From Mesobacterium_A hydrothermale (lineage in GTDB: Bacteria > Pseudomonadota > Alphaproteobacteria > Rhodobacterales > Rhodobacteraceae), in NCBI RefSeq assembly GCF_035818635.1, contig NZ_JAYLLH010000002.1:213388-277387 (forward strand): a DNA stretch of 64,000 bases, read 5' to 3'. The notes beneath the pieces were generated by a model, which was not told the DNA's origin, made no database searches, and worked only from the letters and a program-made list of their open reading frames with translations. Shown piece after piece: positions 36,333 to 45,446 of the stretch (within the stretch, counting starts at the first letter, position 1; every line of letters starts with the position of its first letter). A program made the position numbers and the translations under genes.

Positions 36333-37243
36333 CCGAAACGACTTTGCGACAATGGCTGCTGACAGACGCCCCGGCCTCGCGCCGGCAGGCGCGGCTGTCC
36401 AGCCTTTACAAGGGCTGGCTGTCGCTGCGCGGCAATTCGATGACGATGCTCGGCCTTGGCATCCTTGTGCTGCTGGTACTGGTGGCGCTGTTTGCGCCGC
36501 TCTTGGCGCCACATGATCCGTTCGAACAGGATTTGATGGGCCGCCTTCTGCCAATCGGGGCGGAAGGCCATCTGCTGGGGACTGACAGCCTTGGCCGGGA
36601 TATCCTGTCGCGGCTGATCTACGGCAGCCGGATCACGCTGTATATCGTGGCCCTAGTGGCGCTGATCGCACCGCTGGCCGGGCTGTTGGTCGGGACTGTC
36701 GCGGGCTATACCGGCGGCTGGGTCGATGTCGTGCTGATGCGCCTTACCGATGTTTTCCTGGCCTTTCCGCGGCTGGTTCTGGCGCTGGCCTTCGTTGCCG
36801 CGCTTGGCGCGGGGATCGAAAACGCCGTTCTGGCGATTTCGCTGACCGCCTGGCCGCCCTATGCCCGGATCGCCCGGGCGGAAACGCTGACCATCCGCAA
36901 TTCCGATTTCATCGCCGCCATCCGCCTGCAGGGCGCGGGCGCGGGCCGGATCATCGTGAAACACATCTGGCCGCTGTGCATCTCGTCGCTGATCGTGCGG
37001 GTGACGCTGGACATGGCGGGGATCATCCTGGCCGCTGCCGGTCTGGGTTTCCTTGGTCTTGGGGCGCAGCCCCCCAGTCCGGAATGGGGCGCGATGATTT
37101 CCGAAGGGCGCCGGTTCATTCTGGATCACTGGTGGGTTGCTACCATTCCGGGGCTTGCGATCTTTACCGTGTCACTGGCCTTCAACCTGCTGGGTGACGG
37201 CCTGCGCGACGTGCTCGACCCCAAGGACGGAGGCAACCAATGA
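36329..37243 (+). CDS. peptide ABC transporter permease (DppC-like)
   Basis: 304 residues with about six membrane segments and the DppC/OppC hallmarks LLGTDSLGRDILSRLIYGSR, a short N-terminal extension before the first helix, and the coupling loop IRLQGAGAGRIIVKHIWP. It pairs with the preceding permease. Start and stop both overlap neighbours by four bases (ATGA), so synthesis is coupled to them. Confidence 0.9.
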   Translation: MTETTLRQWLLTDAPASRRQARLSSLYKGWLSLRGNSMTMLGLGILVLLVLVALFAPLLAPHDPFEQDLMGRLLPIGAEGHLLGTDSLGRDILSRLIYGSRITLYIVALVALIAPLAGLLVGTVAGYTGGWVDVVLMRLTDVFLAFPRLVLALAFVAALGAGIENAVLAISLTAWPPYARIARAETLTIRNSDFIAAIRLQGAGAGRIIVKHIWPLCISSLIVRVTLDMAGIILAAAGLGFLGLGAQPPSPEWGAMISEGRRFILDHWWVATIPGLAIFTVSLAFNLLGDGLRDVLDPKDGGNQ

Positions 37244-38094
37244 CCCTGCTGAGTGTCAAGGACCTCTGGGTCCGCTTCCCCACCCGCCAGGGCATCTTCG
37301 ACGCGGTGCGCGGCATTTCCTTCGATCTTGGCAAGGAACGGCTGGGCATCGTCGGTGAAAGTGGCTCGGGCAAGTCGATGACCGGCCGCGCCATCCTGCG
37401 GCTGATCCGGGAACCGGGGATCGTGGAGGCGACGCATGTGTCGCTCAATGGCCAGAACCTGCTGGACCTGACCGAGAAACAGATGCGATCTGTGCGCGGC
37501 AAGCAGATCACCATGGTGATGCAGGACCCCAAGTTCTCGCTCAACCCGGTGATGACTGTCGGCGAACAACTGATGGAGTCATATCGCTTGCACAACCCCG
37601 GAGGCAGCCGGGTTGAAGCGCGCCAGAAATCCGTCGAGATGCTGGAAGCCGTGTCGATCCGTGATGCGGACCGCGTCATGCGGGCCTATCCGCACGAGGT
37701 GTCGGGCGGCATGGGGCAGCGCATCATGATCGCCATGATGCTGATCCCCGATCCGCAACTGCTGATCGCGGATGAACCCACCTCGGCGCTGGACGTATCG
37801 GTGCAACGGCAGGTGCTGGCGATCATGGACGGGCTGGTGCGTGAACGCGGCATGGGGCTGATCTTCATCAGCCACGACCTGAACCTTGTCTCGGAATTCT
37901 GCGACCGGGTGCTGATCATGTACGCCGGTCGCATCGTCGAGGTCTGTGAGGCCGGCAAGCTGCACGAGGCGCAGCATCCCTATACGCAGGGCTTGCTGAA
38001 CTCGCTGCCGCGTCTTGATCAACCCCGCAAGTACCTTGACGTTCTGCAACGCGATGACGCCTGGAAAGACGCCCCGCTGGAGACCGGCCAATGA
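37240..38094 (+). CDS. peptide ABC transporter ATPase (DppD-like)
   Basis: 284 residues with Walker A GESGSGKS, signature VSGGMGQR, Walker B LLIADEPTSALD and H-loop FISHDL. The C-terminal tail with YAGRIVEVCEAG and HPYTQGLLNSLP is typical of the oligopeptide ATPase subfamily. It should form a heterodimer with the following ATPase. Overlaps both neighbours by four bases. Confidence 0.9.
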   Translation: MTLLSVKDLWVRFPTRQGIFDAVRGISFDLGKERLGIVGESGSGKSMTGRAILRLIREPGIVEATHVSLNGQNLLDLTEKQMRSVRGKQITMVMQDPKFSLNPVMTVGEQLMESYRLHNPGGSRVEARQKSVEMLEAVSIRDADRVMRAYPHEVSGGMGQRIMIAMMLIPDPQLLIADEPTSALDVSVQRQVLAIMDGLVRERGMGLIFISHDLNLVSEFCDRVLIMYAGRIVEVCEAGKLHEAQHPYTQGLLNSLPRLDQPRKYLDVLQRDDAWKDAPLETGQ

Positions 38095-38852
38095 GCATGA
38101 TCGAGATCGAGAACCTGAATATCTGGTTCGGCGAAGGCGTCGACCGCGTCGATGCGGTGCGCGACGCGGCCTTCAGCGTCGCAAGGGGCGAAAGTTTTGG
38201 CCTTGTGGGGGAAAGCGGGTCGGGCAAGTCCACCATCTTACGGGCGATCACCGGCCTGGCGCCGACCTGGTCGGGCACGATCCGGGTCGAAGGCGAACCG
38301 CTGCAAGGCCATCGCCGGTCGCGCGCCTTCTACAAGCGCGTGCAGATGGTGTTCCAGGACCCTTATGCCTCGCTTCACCCGCGCCAGTCGGTCGACCAGG
38401 TGCTGAGTGAAACGCTGCACCTGCAAGGCATGAAGGATATCAACAAGCGGGTGGAAAAGCTTTTGCAGGATGTGGGCCTGGGTAACCGCTTTCGCTTCCG
38501 CTATCCGCATCAGTTGTCCGGTGGCCAGCGTCAGCGTGTGGCCATTGCGCGTGCGCTGGCCGGCGAACCCGATATCCTGCTGCTGGACGAGCCGACCTCG
38601 GCGCTGGACGTGTCGGTGCAGGCGGAAATTCTGAACCTGCTGACCGACCTGCGCGAGGAACACAAGCTGACCTACGTCATGGTCAGCCACGACCTGCCGG
38701 TGGTGGCGCATATGTGCGACCGGCTGGCGGTGATGCAGCAGGGCGAAATCGTCGAAGTGATGACCCAGGACGACCTGCGACAGTTGCGGGCGCGGCACCC
38801 CTATACCCGTACCCTGCTGGACGCTTCGATTTCGCATCACGACGCGGGCTGA
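38091..38852 (+). CDS. peptide ABC transporter ATPase (DppF-like)
   Basis: 253 residues: Walker A GESGSGKS, Q-loop MVFQDPYASLHPRQ, signature LSGGQRQR, Walker B LLLDEPTSALD and H-loop MVSHDL. It is shorter than usual DppF (about 320), lacking the zinc-cysteine tail but keeping HPYTRTLLDAS. Last gene of the operon; a stable hairpin follows about 20 bases after the stop. Confidence 0.9.
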   Translation: MSMIEIENLNIWFGEGVDRVDAVRDAAFSVARGESFGLVGESGSGKSTILRAITGLAPTWSGTIRVEGEPLQGHRRSRAFYKRVQMVFQDPYASLHPRQSVDQVLSETLHLQGMKDINKRVEKLLQDVGLGNRFRFRYPHQLSGGQRQRVAIARALAGEPDILLLDEPTSALDVSVQAEILNLLTDLREEHKLTYVMVSHDLPVVAHMCDRLAVMQQGEIVEVMTQDDLRQLRARHPYTRTLLDASISHHDAG

Positions 38853-38874
38853 CCCCGCTGGTGGCCAAGGCATG

Positions 38875-38903
38875 GACAATCGGGGTGATTTGCCCCGATT
38901 GTC
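38875..38903 (+). terminator. hairpin after the peptide transporter operon
   Basis: A perfect 11-bp stem GACAATCGGGG / CCCCGATTGTC with a seven-base loop lies about 20 bases beyond the last ATPase. There is no T-tract, so it may stabilise mRNA ends rather than terminate by itself. Confidence 0.5.
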
Positions 38904-38966
38904 GCCGGGCGCCATAGTCTTGCCGGATTGCCACGTTAGGCTGGCGCGAACCGAAACAGGTGCGCC

Positions 38967-40190
38967 ATGAGTTCAGACCGTTCCACAGTCCGCCATCGCC
39001 GGGTGTTCTATATCCCCGGGTTCGATCCGATTCACCCGCGCCGGTATCGGGAACTCTATCGCAAGGAAGCCGCCGAACAGGCCGCGATTTCGGGTTACGA
39101 GATCGGGTTGAAGCCCAAGGCGATCAAGGGTGGGTACGGCTGGCAAGTGGCGGCCCGGATAGACGATCAGCCGGTGACTGCCGAGGTGCAGGTGCTCTAT
39201 TGGGCCGATCTGGTGCGCGACAGCATGAACACTTCGATCCCCGCCACCTACCTGCAACTGGTGCGCACCGCCTGGGCCTACATCGGGTCAGGCGCGTTGT
39301 GGCGATTGATGCGGCTGCGCAAGGGGCCGGTGATCGCCGCGCTTTACCCGGTGGTCTTCCTTTTGCTTCAGGCGCTGATCGCATCGGGCCTGGGCCTTGG
39401 CGTGGTCGCCCTGGCGCGCTGGCTGGTGCCGGGGTTGCCCGGGATGGCTCTGGGCGGGGCTGCCGGGCTTGTGCTGGGCTGGGCCGCGCTCGATTGGTTC
39501 CGGCGCAAGGATGGCAGGGTCTTTGCCTACTACCTGATGCATGACTATGCCTTTTCCGCCCAGCTCAATGGCGCCAACCCGCCCGAACTGGAAACGCGGT
39601 TGGCCGAATTCGCCGACACGATCGCCGAGGCCCTGACCAGCGACACTGACGAGGTTCTGATCGTCGGCCATTCGTCGGGCGCGCACCTGGCAGTGTCGAT
39701 CCTGGCCGATCTGATCCGCGCGGGCAGGGTGCCGGCCAACGGTCCGGTCCTGTCGTTCCTCAGCCTGGGGCAGGTGGTACCGATGGTGTCGTTCCTGCCC
39801 AGGGCCGACCGTCTGCGTGCCGATCTGCGGTTCCTGGCCGCGCGCGAGGAACTGACCTGGGTCGATGTCACCGCCCCCGGCGACGGGTGCGCCTTTGCGC
39901 TGTGCGATCCGGTCAGCGTCTCGGGCGTCGCCCCCGACAACAAGCGCTGGCCGCTGGTCTTTTCGGCGCAGTTCACCAAATCGCTGTCGCCCGAGCGCTG
40001 GAAGGCGCTGCGCTGGCGGTTCTTCCGGCTGCATTTCCAGTATCTTTGCGCCTTTGACCGGCCCTTGGATTACGATTACTTCCAGATCACCGCCGGGCCG
40101 CTGACGCTGGCCGATCGCTATGCTGCGCGCCCGGCCTCTGCCAGCCGCATCGACCATGCGGTGTCGAAATACACGAGCACAGCCGCATGA
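38967..40190 (+). CDS. alpha/beta-hydrolase-like membrane protein
   Basis: 407 residues of no family I can name. A hydrolase nucleophile elbow is clear: VLIVGHSSGAHLAVS (GHSSG), preceded at the N-terminus by a first strand and oxyanion-type loop (VFYIPGFDPIHPRRY). Between them sit about three hydrophobic segments (residues ~115-175), so the enzyme seems membrane-anchored through an insertion. A possible acid/His pair lies in the C-terminal half. It is coupled by a four-base overlap (ATGA) to the cytochrome P450 gene, which suggests a shared pathway, perhaps ester or lipid metabolism. Function inferred only from the motif. Confidence 0.75.
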   Translation: MSSDRSTVRHRRVFYIPGFDPIHPRRYRELYRKEAAEQAAISGYEIGLKPKAIKGGYGWQVAARIDDQPVTAEVQVLYWADLVRDSMNTSIPATYLQLVRTAWAYIGSGALWRLMRLRKGPVIAALYPVVFLLLQALIASGLGLGVVALARWLVPGLPGMALGGAAGLVLGWAALDWFRRKDGRVFAYYLMHDYAFSAQLNGANPPELETRLAEFADTIAEALTSDTDEVLIVGHSSGAHLAVSILADLIRAGRVPANGPVLSFLSLGQVVPMVSFLPRADRLRADLRFLAAREELTWVDVTAPGDGCAFALCDPVSVSGVAPDNKRWPLVFSAQFTKSLSPERWKALRWRFFRLHFQYLCAFDRPLDYDYFQITAGPLTLADRYAARPASASRIDHAVSKYTSTAA

Positions 40191-41530
40191 CCCCACCGAA
40201 ACCAAAGGCGCGGCCCGACAAGGTGTCGCTCTGGCGCTATGTGCGGCTGTTCCGGCAGGATATCCTGTCGGCGCAGCCGGCGCGGCTGTACCGCGCCTGG
40301 ATGGCGGCGTTTCGCACGCCCTTCTTCCGGTCCTACCTGCTGAACCAGCCGGACCTGGTCAAAACCGTGCTCAAGGACCGCCCCGGGGACTTTCCGAAAT
40401 CCACCCGCATCGGTGAAGGGCTGCGCCCGCTGCTGGGAAATTCCGTCTTTCTGACCAATGGCGCGCTGTGGGAACGCCAGCGCCGCATCATCGACCCGGC
40501 CTTCGAAGGCGGGCGGCTGCGCGACACCTACCCGGCGATGTGGGCGGCGGGCCAGTCGGCGCTGGCGCGGCTCAAGGCACGCACGGGCCAGGTGGTCGAG
40601 GTCGAGGAAGACTGCAGCCACGCCGCCGCCGACGTGATCTTTCGGACGCTGTTCTCGCTCCCGATCGAGGACGCGGTGGCGACCCGGGTCTTTCACGAAT
40701 TCCGCACCTACCAGCGCACCCAGCCCTTGCTGAACCTCGCCGCCCTTGTCCCCCTGCCGCGCTGGATGCCGCGCCCGCACCGCCGAAAAACCCGTGCCGC
40801 CGCCGCCCGCATTCGCGCCCTGATCACCGACATGACCGAACGCCGCCTGGCCGAGATCGCGGCCGGCACCGCCCCGGATGATCTGGCGACCAAGATCATG
40901 ACGACCCGCGACCCGGAAACAGGCCACACGTTCGACGCGCAGGAAATGGTCGACCAGGTGGCGATCTTCTTCCTCGCAGGCCACGAAACCAGCGCGTCGG
41001 CGCTGGGCTGGGCGCTGTACCTCATGGCCACGCATCCCGATTGGCAAGACAGGGTCGCGGCAGAGGCGCAAGCGCTGAAGACCGGCGATTTTTCCGAGAT
41101 GTCAGCGCTGAAACTGTCGCGCGACGTGTTCCGCGAAACCCTGCGGCTTTACCCACCGGTGCCGATGATGGTGCGCGAAAACGCCTGCCCGGAACGCTTT
41201 CGCGACCGCGATATCCCGGTGACATCGCAAATGGTGATCTCGCCCTGGCACCTGCATCGCCACGAACGGATGTGGGACAATCCCGACGGTTTCGACCCGT
41301 CGCGCTGGGCCACGGACAATGGCCGCCAATGCGCCCGCGACGCCTATATTCCCTTCTCCACCGGCCCGCGCGTCTGCACCGGGGCAGGGTTCGCCATGGT
41401 CGAAGGGCCGCTCTTGCTGTCGCTGATCCTGCGCGACTTGCGGGTCACCGCCACGGTCCCGCCCGAACCCGTCGCCCACCTGACCGTGCGCGCCCGCGAC
41501 GGTATCCACCTGCGGATCGACCCGCGCTAG
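40187..41530 (+). CDS. cytochrome P450
   Basis: 447 residues with the complete P450 signature set: I-helix oxygen-binding AGHETSAS, K-helix ETLR, and the haem-thiolate loop FSTGPRVCTG with the axial Cys. There is no N-terminal anchor, as in soluble bacterial P450s, but the sequence style (HETSASALGWALYLM, RLYPPVPM) is nearer to fatty-acid or alkane hydroxylating types. It needs a ferredoxin and reductase, not found nearby. Co-transcribed with the hydrolase-like gene; substrate unknown. Confidence 0.92.
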   Translation: MTPPKPKARPDKVSLWRYVRLFRQDILSAQPARLYRAWMAAFRTPFFRSYLLNQPDLVKTVLKDRPGDFPKSTRIGEGLRPLLGNSVFLTNGALWERQRRIIDPAFEGGRLRDTYPAMWAAGQSALARLKARTGQVVEVEEDCSHAAADVIFRTLFSLPIEDAVATRVFHEFRTYQRTQPLLNLAALVPLPRWMPRPHRRKTRAAAARIRALITDMTERRLAEIAAGTAPDDLATKIMTTRDPETGHTFDAQEMVDQVAIFFLAGHETSASALGWALYLMATHPDWQDRVAAEAQALKTGDFSEMSALKLSRDVFRETLRLYPPVPMMVRENACPERFRDRDIPVTSQMVISPWHLHRHERMWDNPDGFDPSRWATDNGRQCARDAYIPFSTGPRVCTGAGFAMVEGPLLLSLILRDLRVTATVPPEPVAHLTVRARDGIHLRIDPR

Positions 41531-41751
41531 ACCAGCTGCGCCCGGTACCAGTCCAGCACGAACAGCCGGATCGCGGTGGCCAGCCCGGTTTCGATATCGC
41601 GCGTCTCGTCGATCTCGGCGGCCAGCGCGTTCAACGCAAGGCCGCGTTCTTCGGCGATATCCCGGAACGCTTGCCAGAACGGTTCTTCCAGCGAAACGCT
41701 TGTGCGATGCCCGTGCAGGGTCAGCGACCGTTTGACCGGTCGGGTGCTCAT
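41527..41751 (-). CDS. ribbon-helix-helix protein
   Basis: 74 residues: RSLTLHGHRTSVSLEEPFW gives the DNA-binding strand and first helix of a ribbon-helix-helix fold, then ALAAEIDET and a C-terminal helix. It follows the DUF4169 gene with a four-base overlap (ATGA). This pair downstream of fumC is a standing arrangement in Rhodobacteraceae; its role is not established. Its 3' end overlaps the P450 gene tail by four bases on the other strand. Confidence 0.8.
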   Translation of the reverse strand: MSTRPVKRSLTLHGHRTSVSLEEPFWQAFRDIAEERGLALNALAAEIDETRDIETGLATAIRLFVLDWYRAQLV

Positions 41752-41921
41752 TCCGCTTCGTGTCCGTCCAGATCGCGCCGGGCTTTCTCGGCCCGCGCTT
41801 TCTCAAGCGCTTTCTCGGCCTTGCTGCGCCCGAATTTGACGGCGTTCTGATCGCCTCGCACCTTCTTCTCGGCGCGGGCTTTGACCTTGCGGGCCTTGTT
41901 GAGGTTCACGACGGTACTCAT
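41748..41921 (-). CDS. DUF4169 family small protein
   Basis: 57 residues: MSTVVNLNKARKVKAR followed by a Lys/Arg/Glu/Ala-rich helix (SKAEKALEKARAEKARRDL). It matches the short DUF4169 proteins of alphaproteobacteria. Very basic and probably fully helical; perhaps nucleic-acid binding. The stop overlaps the ATG of the ribbon-helix-helix gene, so the two are coupled. Confidence 0.8.
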   Translation of the reverse strand: MSTVVNLNKARKVKARAEKKVRGDQNAVKFGRSKAEKALEKARAEKARRDLDGHEAE

Positions 41922-41970
41922 GCGCCAAGTCTAACGGGTTTCGTGCCCAATTCCAGCCAAACCCGCTTTT

Positions 41971-42044
41971 CCATCATCTTGCCGCAAATATCCCGGGGGG
42001 TGTGGGGGGCAGAGCCCCCCACCGATTTTTCGCCGAAAAATCGG
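41971..42044 (-). repeat. 3'-end hairpin repeat, copy 1 (after fumC)
   Basis: Read on the minus strand: stem CCGATTTTTC / GAAAAATCGG, then stem TGGGGGGC / GCCCCCCA, then the tail CCCGGGATATTTGCGGCAAG and ATGATGG. It begins one base after the fumC stop and is the likely terminator of fumC. Closely related elements occur at 53941, 56708 and 59379. Confidence 0.75.
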
Positions 42045-43436
42045 TTATTTCGGTCCGATCATATCCTCTGGCCGCACGATCCGGTCAAAGGTTTCCTCGT
42101 CCACGAAACCCAGCGCAATCGCCTCTTGCTTCAGCGTGGTGCCGTTCTTGTGCGCGGTCTTGGCGACCTTGGTGGCATTGTCATAGCCGATGGTCGGTGC
42201 CAGCGCCGTCACCAGCATCAGCGATTCCTTCATAAGCTTGTCGATGCGGGCGACATTGGCCTCGATCCCGACAACCATGTTGTCGGTGAAGGCCGATGCT
42301 GAATCGCCAAGAAGCTGCATCGCCTGCAGCACGTTGTAGGACATCATCGGGTTATAGACGTTCAGCTCGAAATGGCCCTGGCTGCCGGCAAAGCCCACCG
42401 CCGCGTCATTGCCCATGACATGGGCGCAAACCATGGTCAGCGCTTCCGCCTGGGTCGGGTTGACCTTGCCCGGCATGATCGACGAACCGGGCTCGTTTTC
42501 CGGCAGGATCAGCTCACCCAGGCCAGAGCGCGGACCGGACCCCAGCAGGCGGATGTCGTTGGCGATCTTGAAGAGCGAGGCCGCCACGGTCTTCAGCGCG
42601 CCCGAGAACATGACCATCGCATCATGCGCCGCCAGCGCCTCGAACTTGTTCGGCGCGGTGACGAAGGGCAGGCCGGTGATCTCGGCCATGTTGGCCGCGA
42701 CCATCTCGGCCCAGCCCTTTTTCGTGTTCAGCCCGGTGCCTACGGCGGTGCCGCCCTGCGCCAGTTCATAGATGTCGCCCAGGCAGGCTTCGACCCGTTC
42801 GATGCCCTTGGCGACCTGGTGGGTATAGCCGGAAAACTCCTGGCCCAGGGTCAGCGGGGTGGCGTCCTGGGTGTGGGTCCGGCCGATCTTGATGATGTCC
42901 TTGAAATCCTCGGATTTCGCGGCCAGCGCGGCGTGCAGCTTGCGCAGGCCCGGCAACAGCACGTCGCGCGCCTGCATGGCAATCGCCACGTGCATCGCCG
43001 TCGGGAACGTGTCGTTCGACGACTGGCCCATGTTGCAGTGATCGTTCGGGTGCACCGGCGTTTTCGAGCCCATCACGCCGCCCAGCATCTCGATCGCGCG
43101 GTTCGAGATCACCTCGTTGGCGTTCATGTTGGACTGCGTGCCCGACCCGGTCTGCCAGACCACCAGCGGGAAATTGTCGTCGAACTTGCCGTCGATCACT
43201 TCGGTCGCGGCGGCCACGATGGCATCGCCCACGGTCTTGTCGATGGTGCCCAGTTCAAGGTTGGCCTGCGCGCAGGCCTTTTTCACCACGCCAAGCGCGC
43301 GGATGATCGGCACCGGCTGCTTTTCCCAGCCGATGGGAAAGTTGAGGATCGACCGCTGGGTCTGTGCGCCCCAATACTTGTCTGCGGGGACCTCGAGCGG
43401 GCCAAAGCTGTCGGTTTCGGTACGGGTTGCGGTCAC
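42045..43436 (-). CDS. fumC: class II fumarate hydratase
   Basis: 463 residues; catalyses fumarate + water = malate in the citric acid cycle. Hallmarks are SGTQSNMNANEV, HPNDHCNMGQSSND, TPLTLGQEFSGY and the superfamily loop SSIMPGKVNPTQ with the catalytic serine. The start is a GTG at 43434-43436, because GGAGGAG stands nine bases upstream; the open frame extends 20 more codons without a ribosome site. The downstream DUF4169 and ribbon-helix-helix genes run the same way. Confidence 0.95.
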   Translation of the reverse strand: MTATRTETDSFGPLEVPADKYWGAQTQRSILNFPIGWEKQPVPIIRALGVVKKACAQANLELGTIDKTVGDAIVAAATEVIDGKFDDNFPLVVWQTGSGTQSNMNANEVISNRAIEMLGGVMGSKTPVHPNDHCNMGQSSNDTFPTAMHVAIAMQARDVLLPGLRKLHAALAAKSEDFKDIIKIGRTHTQDATPLTLGQEFSGYTHQVAKGIERVEACLGDIYELAQGGTAVGTGLNTKKGWAEMVAANMAEITGLPFVTAPNKFEALAAHDAMVMFSGALKTVAASLFKIANDIRLLGSGPRSGLGELILPENEPGSSIMPGKVNPTQAEALTMVCAHVMGNDAAVGFAGSQGHFELNVYNPMMSYNVLQAMQLLGDSASAFTDNMVVGIEANVARIDKLMKESLMLVTALAPTIGYDNATKVAKTAHKNGTTLKQEAIALGFVDEETFDRIVRPEDMIGPK

Positions 43437-43562
43437 GGGATCACTCCTCCAAGCCAAGGGTTGCAGGTGTCTTAGCGGCTGCGCGGCGAAACGCAAGACG
43501 GCATACCACGGGATACCGTTAACATCCGCAGCTTTCCGGTCCTTGCGACCGTGCAGGCGGCT

Positions 43563-44078
43563 TTATTTGCGGAATTTGTCCAGGCTGACGATTTCGGCGT
43601 CCTTGTGCGGGGCGTCCTTTTCGTCTGCCTTGGCATGGGCGACGGGGCGGTGTTCGGGCATGGGTTTGACCTCATGCTCTTCCGGCGCATCGTGGGCGGT
43701 TTCATCTTCGTCTTCGTCGTCCTCATCCTGCGATTCAAAGCGCAGGCCGAATTCCACCGCCGGATCGACGAATGTCTTGATCGCGTCGTAAGGAATATAC
43801 AGACGCTCGCGCGAGTCGCCGAAATTCAGCGTTACGGCAAAGCCTTCGTCGCTGACGTCGAGGTCTTCGAAGAAATGCTGCATCACCACCGTCATGTCGC
43901 CGGGATAGCGGTCCGACAGCCAGTCCGCGATTTCCACGTCGGGGTGGCCGGTGTCGAAGGTGATGAAGAAATGGTGATCGCCAGGCAGACCGTCGGCCTG
44001 AACCCCGGCCAGCACCTCTTGAATCAGCCCGCGCATGGCCTTGTGCATAAGTTTGCCGTAGTCGATGCTTCCGGTCAT
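43563..44078 (-). CDS. sspB: SspB, ClpXP substrate adaptor
   Basis: 171 residues. The alphaproteobacterial SspB fold covers residues ~1-115 (HHFFITFDTGHPDVEIADWL, VVMQHFFEDLDV, LYIPYDAIKTFVDP); a long acidic linker follows and the C-terminal DAEIVSLDKFRK is the peptide that docks on ClpX. SspB delivers tmRNA-tagged and other proteins to ClpXP. The tmRNA gene lies 2 kb away in the same orientation. Confidence 0.92.
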   Translation of the reverse strand: MTGSIDYGKLMHKAMRGLIQEVLAGVQADGLPGDHHFFITFDTGHPDVEIADWLSDRYPGDMTVVMQHFFEDLDVSDEGFAVTLNFGDSRERLYIPYDAIKTFVDPAVEFGLRFESQDEDDEDEDETAHDAPEEHEVKPMPEHRPVAHAKADEKDAPHKDAEIVSLDKFRK

Positions 44079-44160
44079 GCAGGTGATCCCCCATTACGTT
44101 ACGGCCAGCATATAGCTTTTTCTGCCAAGGAAAAGCCTTGGCGCGCGGCAAATGTGCCGA

Positions 44161-45408
44161 TCAGATCAGACCGCCCAGCCAACCGGCAAAGCCCATCACC
44201 GGCACCACCAAAAGCGGCCCGCGCCTGGCACCGAACACAAGGCCAAAGGCCAAGACTGCAAGCGCCAGCGCCGTGGGCGACAGGCTGTGCAGCACGGGCA
44301 GGGGCAGCGCGAATGGCCCCAAGCTGACCGTTTGTACCTGCACAAACAGGACATGTAGCGAAAACCACAACGCAAGGTTCAGGATGACACCGACAACAGC
44401 GGCAGAGATCATCGCCAGTGCCGCCGCCGGCCGCGCCCGACTGGTGACCGCGTCAAGATAGGGGGCGCCGGCAAAGATCCACAAGAAACACGGCACGAAA
44501 GTCATCCACAATGTGACCAGCCCCGCGACCAGCGCCATCCCCCAGCCCCCGGCGCTGTACCCGGTCAGCATCCCCACGAATTGTGTCACCAGAATCAGCG
44601 GCCCCGGTGTTGTTTCCGCCAATCCCAGCGCATCGACCATCTGCGCGGCATCCAACCAATGACGCGCGCTGACGACCTCTTGGGACATGTAGGCCAGCAC
44701 TGCATAGGCGCCGCCGAAGGTGACAACGGCCAATTTTGCAAAGAACAGCCCCAACGCAAGAAGCAGTTCCTGACCCAAGCCAGCCAAGACAGCCAAGGGC
44801 GCCAGCCAAAGCGTGATCCAGGCCGCGATCCGTCGCAGGCTGGTGGCACCGGCGGGCCAGGGCGTGGCTGGGGTTTCCGAAGCGCGCGTGCCAAGCCAGC
44901 CCCAGGCACCGGCGGCCAGCACGATCAGCGGAAACGGCAGGTTCAGTACAAAGATCGCGGCAAAGGCCAGAACCGCAGCCAACCGCTGTGGCCGGCCCGT
45001 CAGCGCCTTGCCGGCGAGCCGGATCAGCGCCTGCGCCACAATGGCGATCACCGCAGCTTTTACCCCCAGCATCAACGCTACGGCCTGCGGGGCAGTGCCG
45101 AAGGCCGCGTAAAGCAGCGCCAGCGCGCCCACCACCAACGCGCCGGGCAGCACGAACAACCCACCTGCGATCAATCCACCGGGCACACCGCGCAGACGCC
45201 AGCCGCACCAGGTGGCCAACTGCATCGCTTCGGGCCCCGGCAACATCATGCAAAACCCCAGCGCATCGAGGAAACGGCGGTCCTCGATCCAGCCTTCGTC
45301 CTCGACCAGCACACGGTGCATCAGCGCGATCTGCGCCGCGGGACCGCCAAAAGACAGGATGCCGATACGGCCAAAGACGCGGGCGAGGTAGGGCAGGCTG
45401 GGTGTCAT
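44161..45408 (-). CDS. chrA: chromate transporter ChrA family
   Basis: 415 residues, about ten to twelve hydrophobic segments in two homologous halves, the bidomain form of the CHR family. Typical words: FGRIGILSFGGPAAQIALMH and MMLPGPEAMQLATWCGWR in the first half, FAKLAVVTFGGAYAVLAYM and LAETTPGPLILVTQFVG in the second. Members export chromate from the cytoplasm; some may carry other oxyanions. It is followed by about 80 bases before sspB and seems to be a single gene. Confidence 0.9.
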   Translation of the reverse strand: MTPSLPYLARVFGRIGILSFGGPAAQIALMHRVLVEDEGWIEDRRFLDALGFCMMLPGPEAMQLATWCGWRLRGVPGGLIAGGLFVLPGALVVGALALLYAAFGTAPQAVALMLGVKAAVIAIVAQALIRLAGKALTGRPQRLAAVLAFAAIFVLNLPFPLIVLAAGAWGWLGTRASETPATPWPAGATSLRRIAAWITLWLAPLAVLAGLGQELLLALGLFFAKLAVVTFGGAYAVLAYMSQEVVSARHWLDAAQMVDALGLAETTPGPLILVTQFVGMLTGYSAGGWGMALVAGLVTLWMTFVPCFLWIFAGAPYLDAVTSRARPAAALAMISAAVVGVILNLALWFSLHVLFVQVQTVSLGPFALPLPVLHSLSPTALALAVLAFGLVFGARRGPLLVVPVMGFAGWLGGLI

Positions 45409-45446
45409 CGCGCGTTTCTATCCGCAGGGATGTGACGGTACCATGA

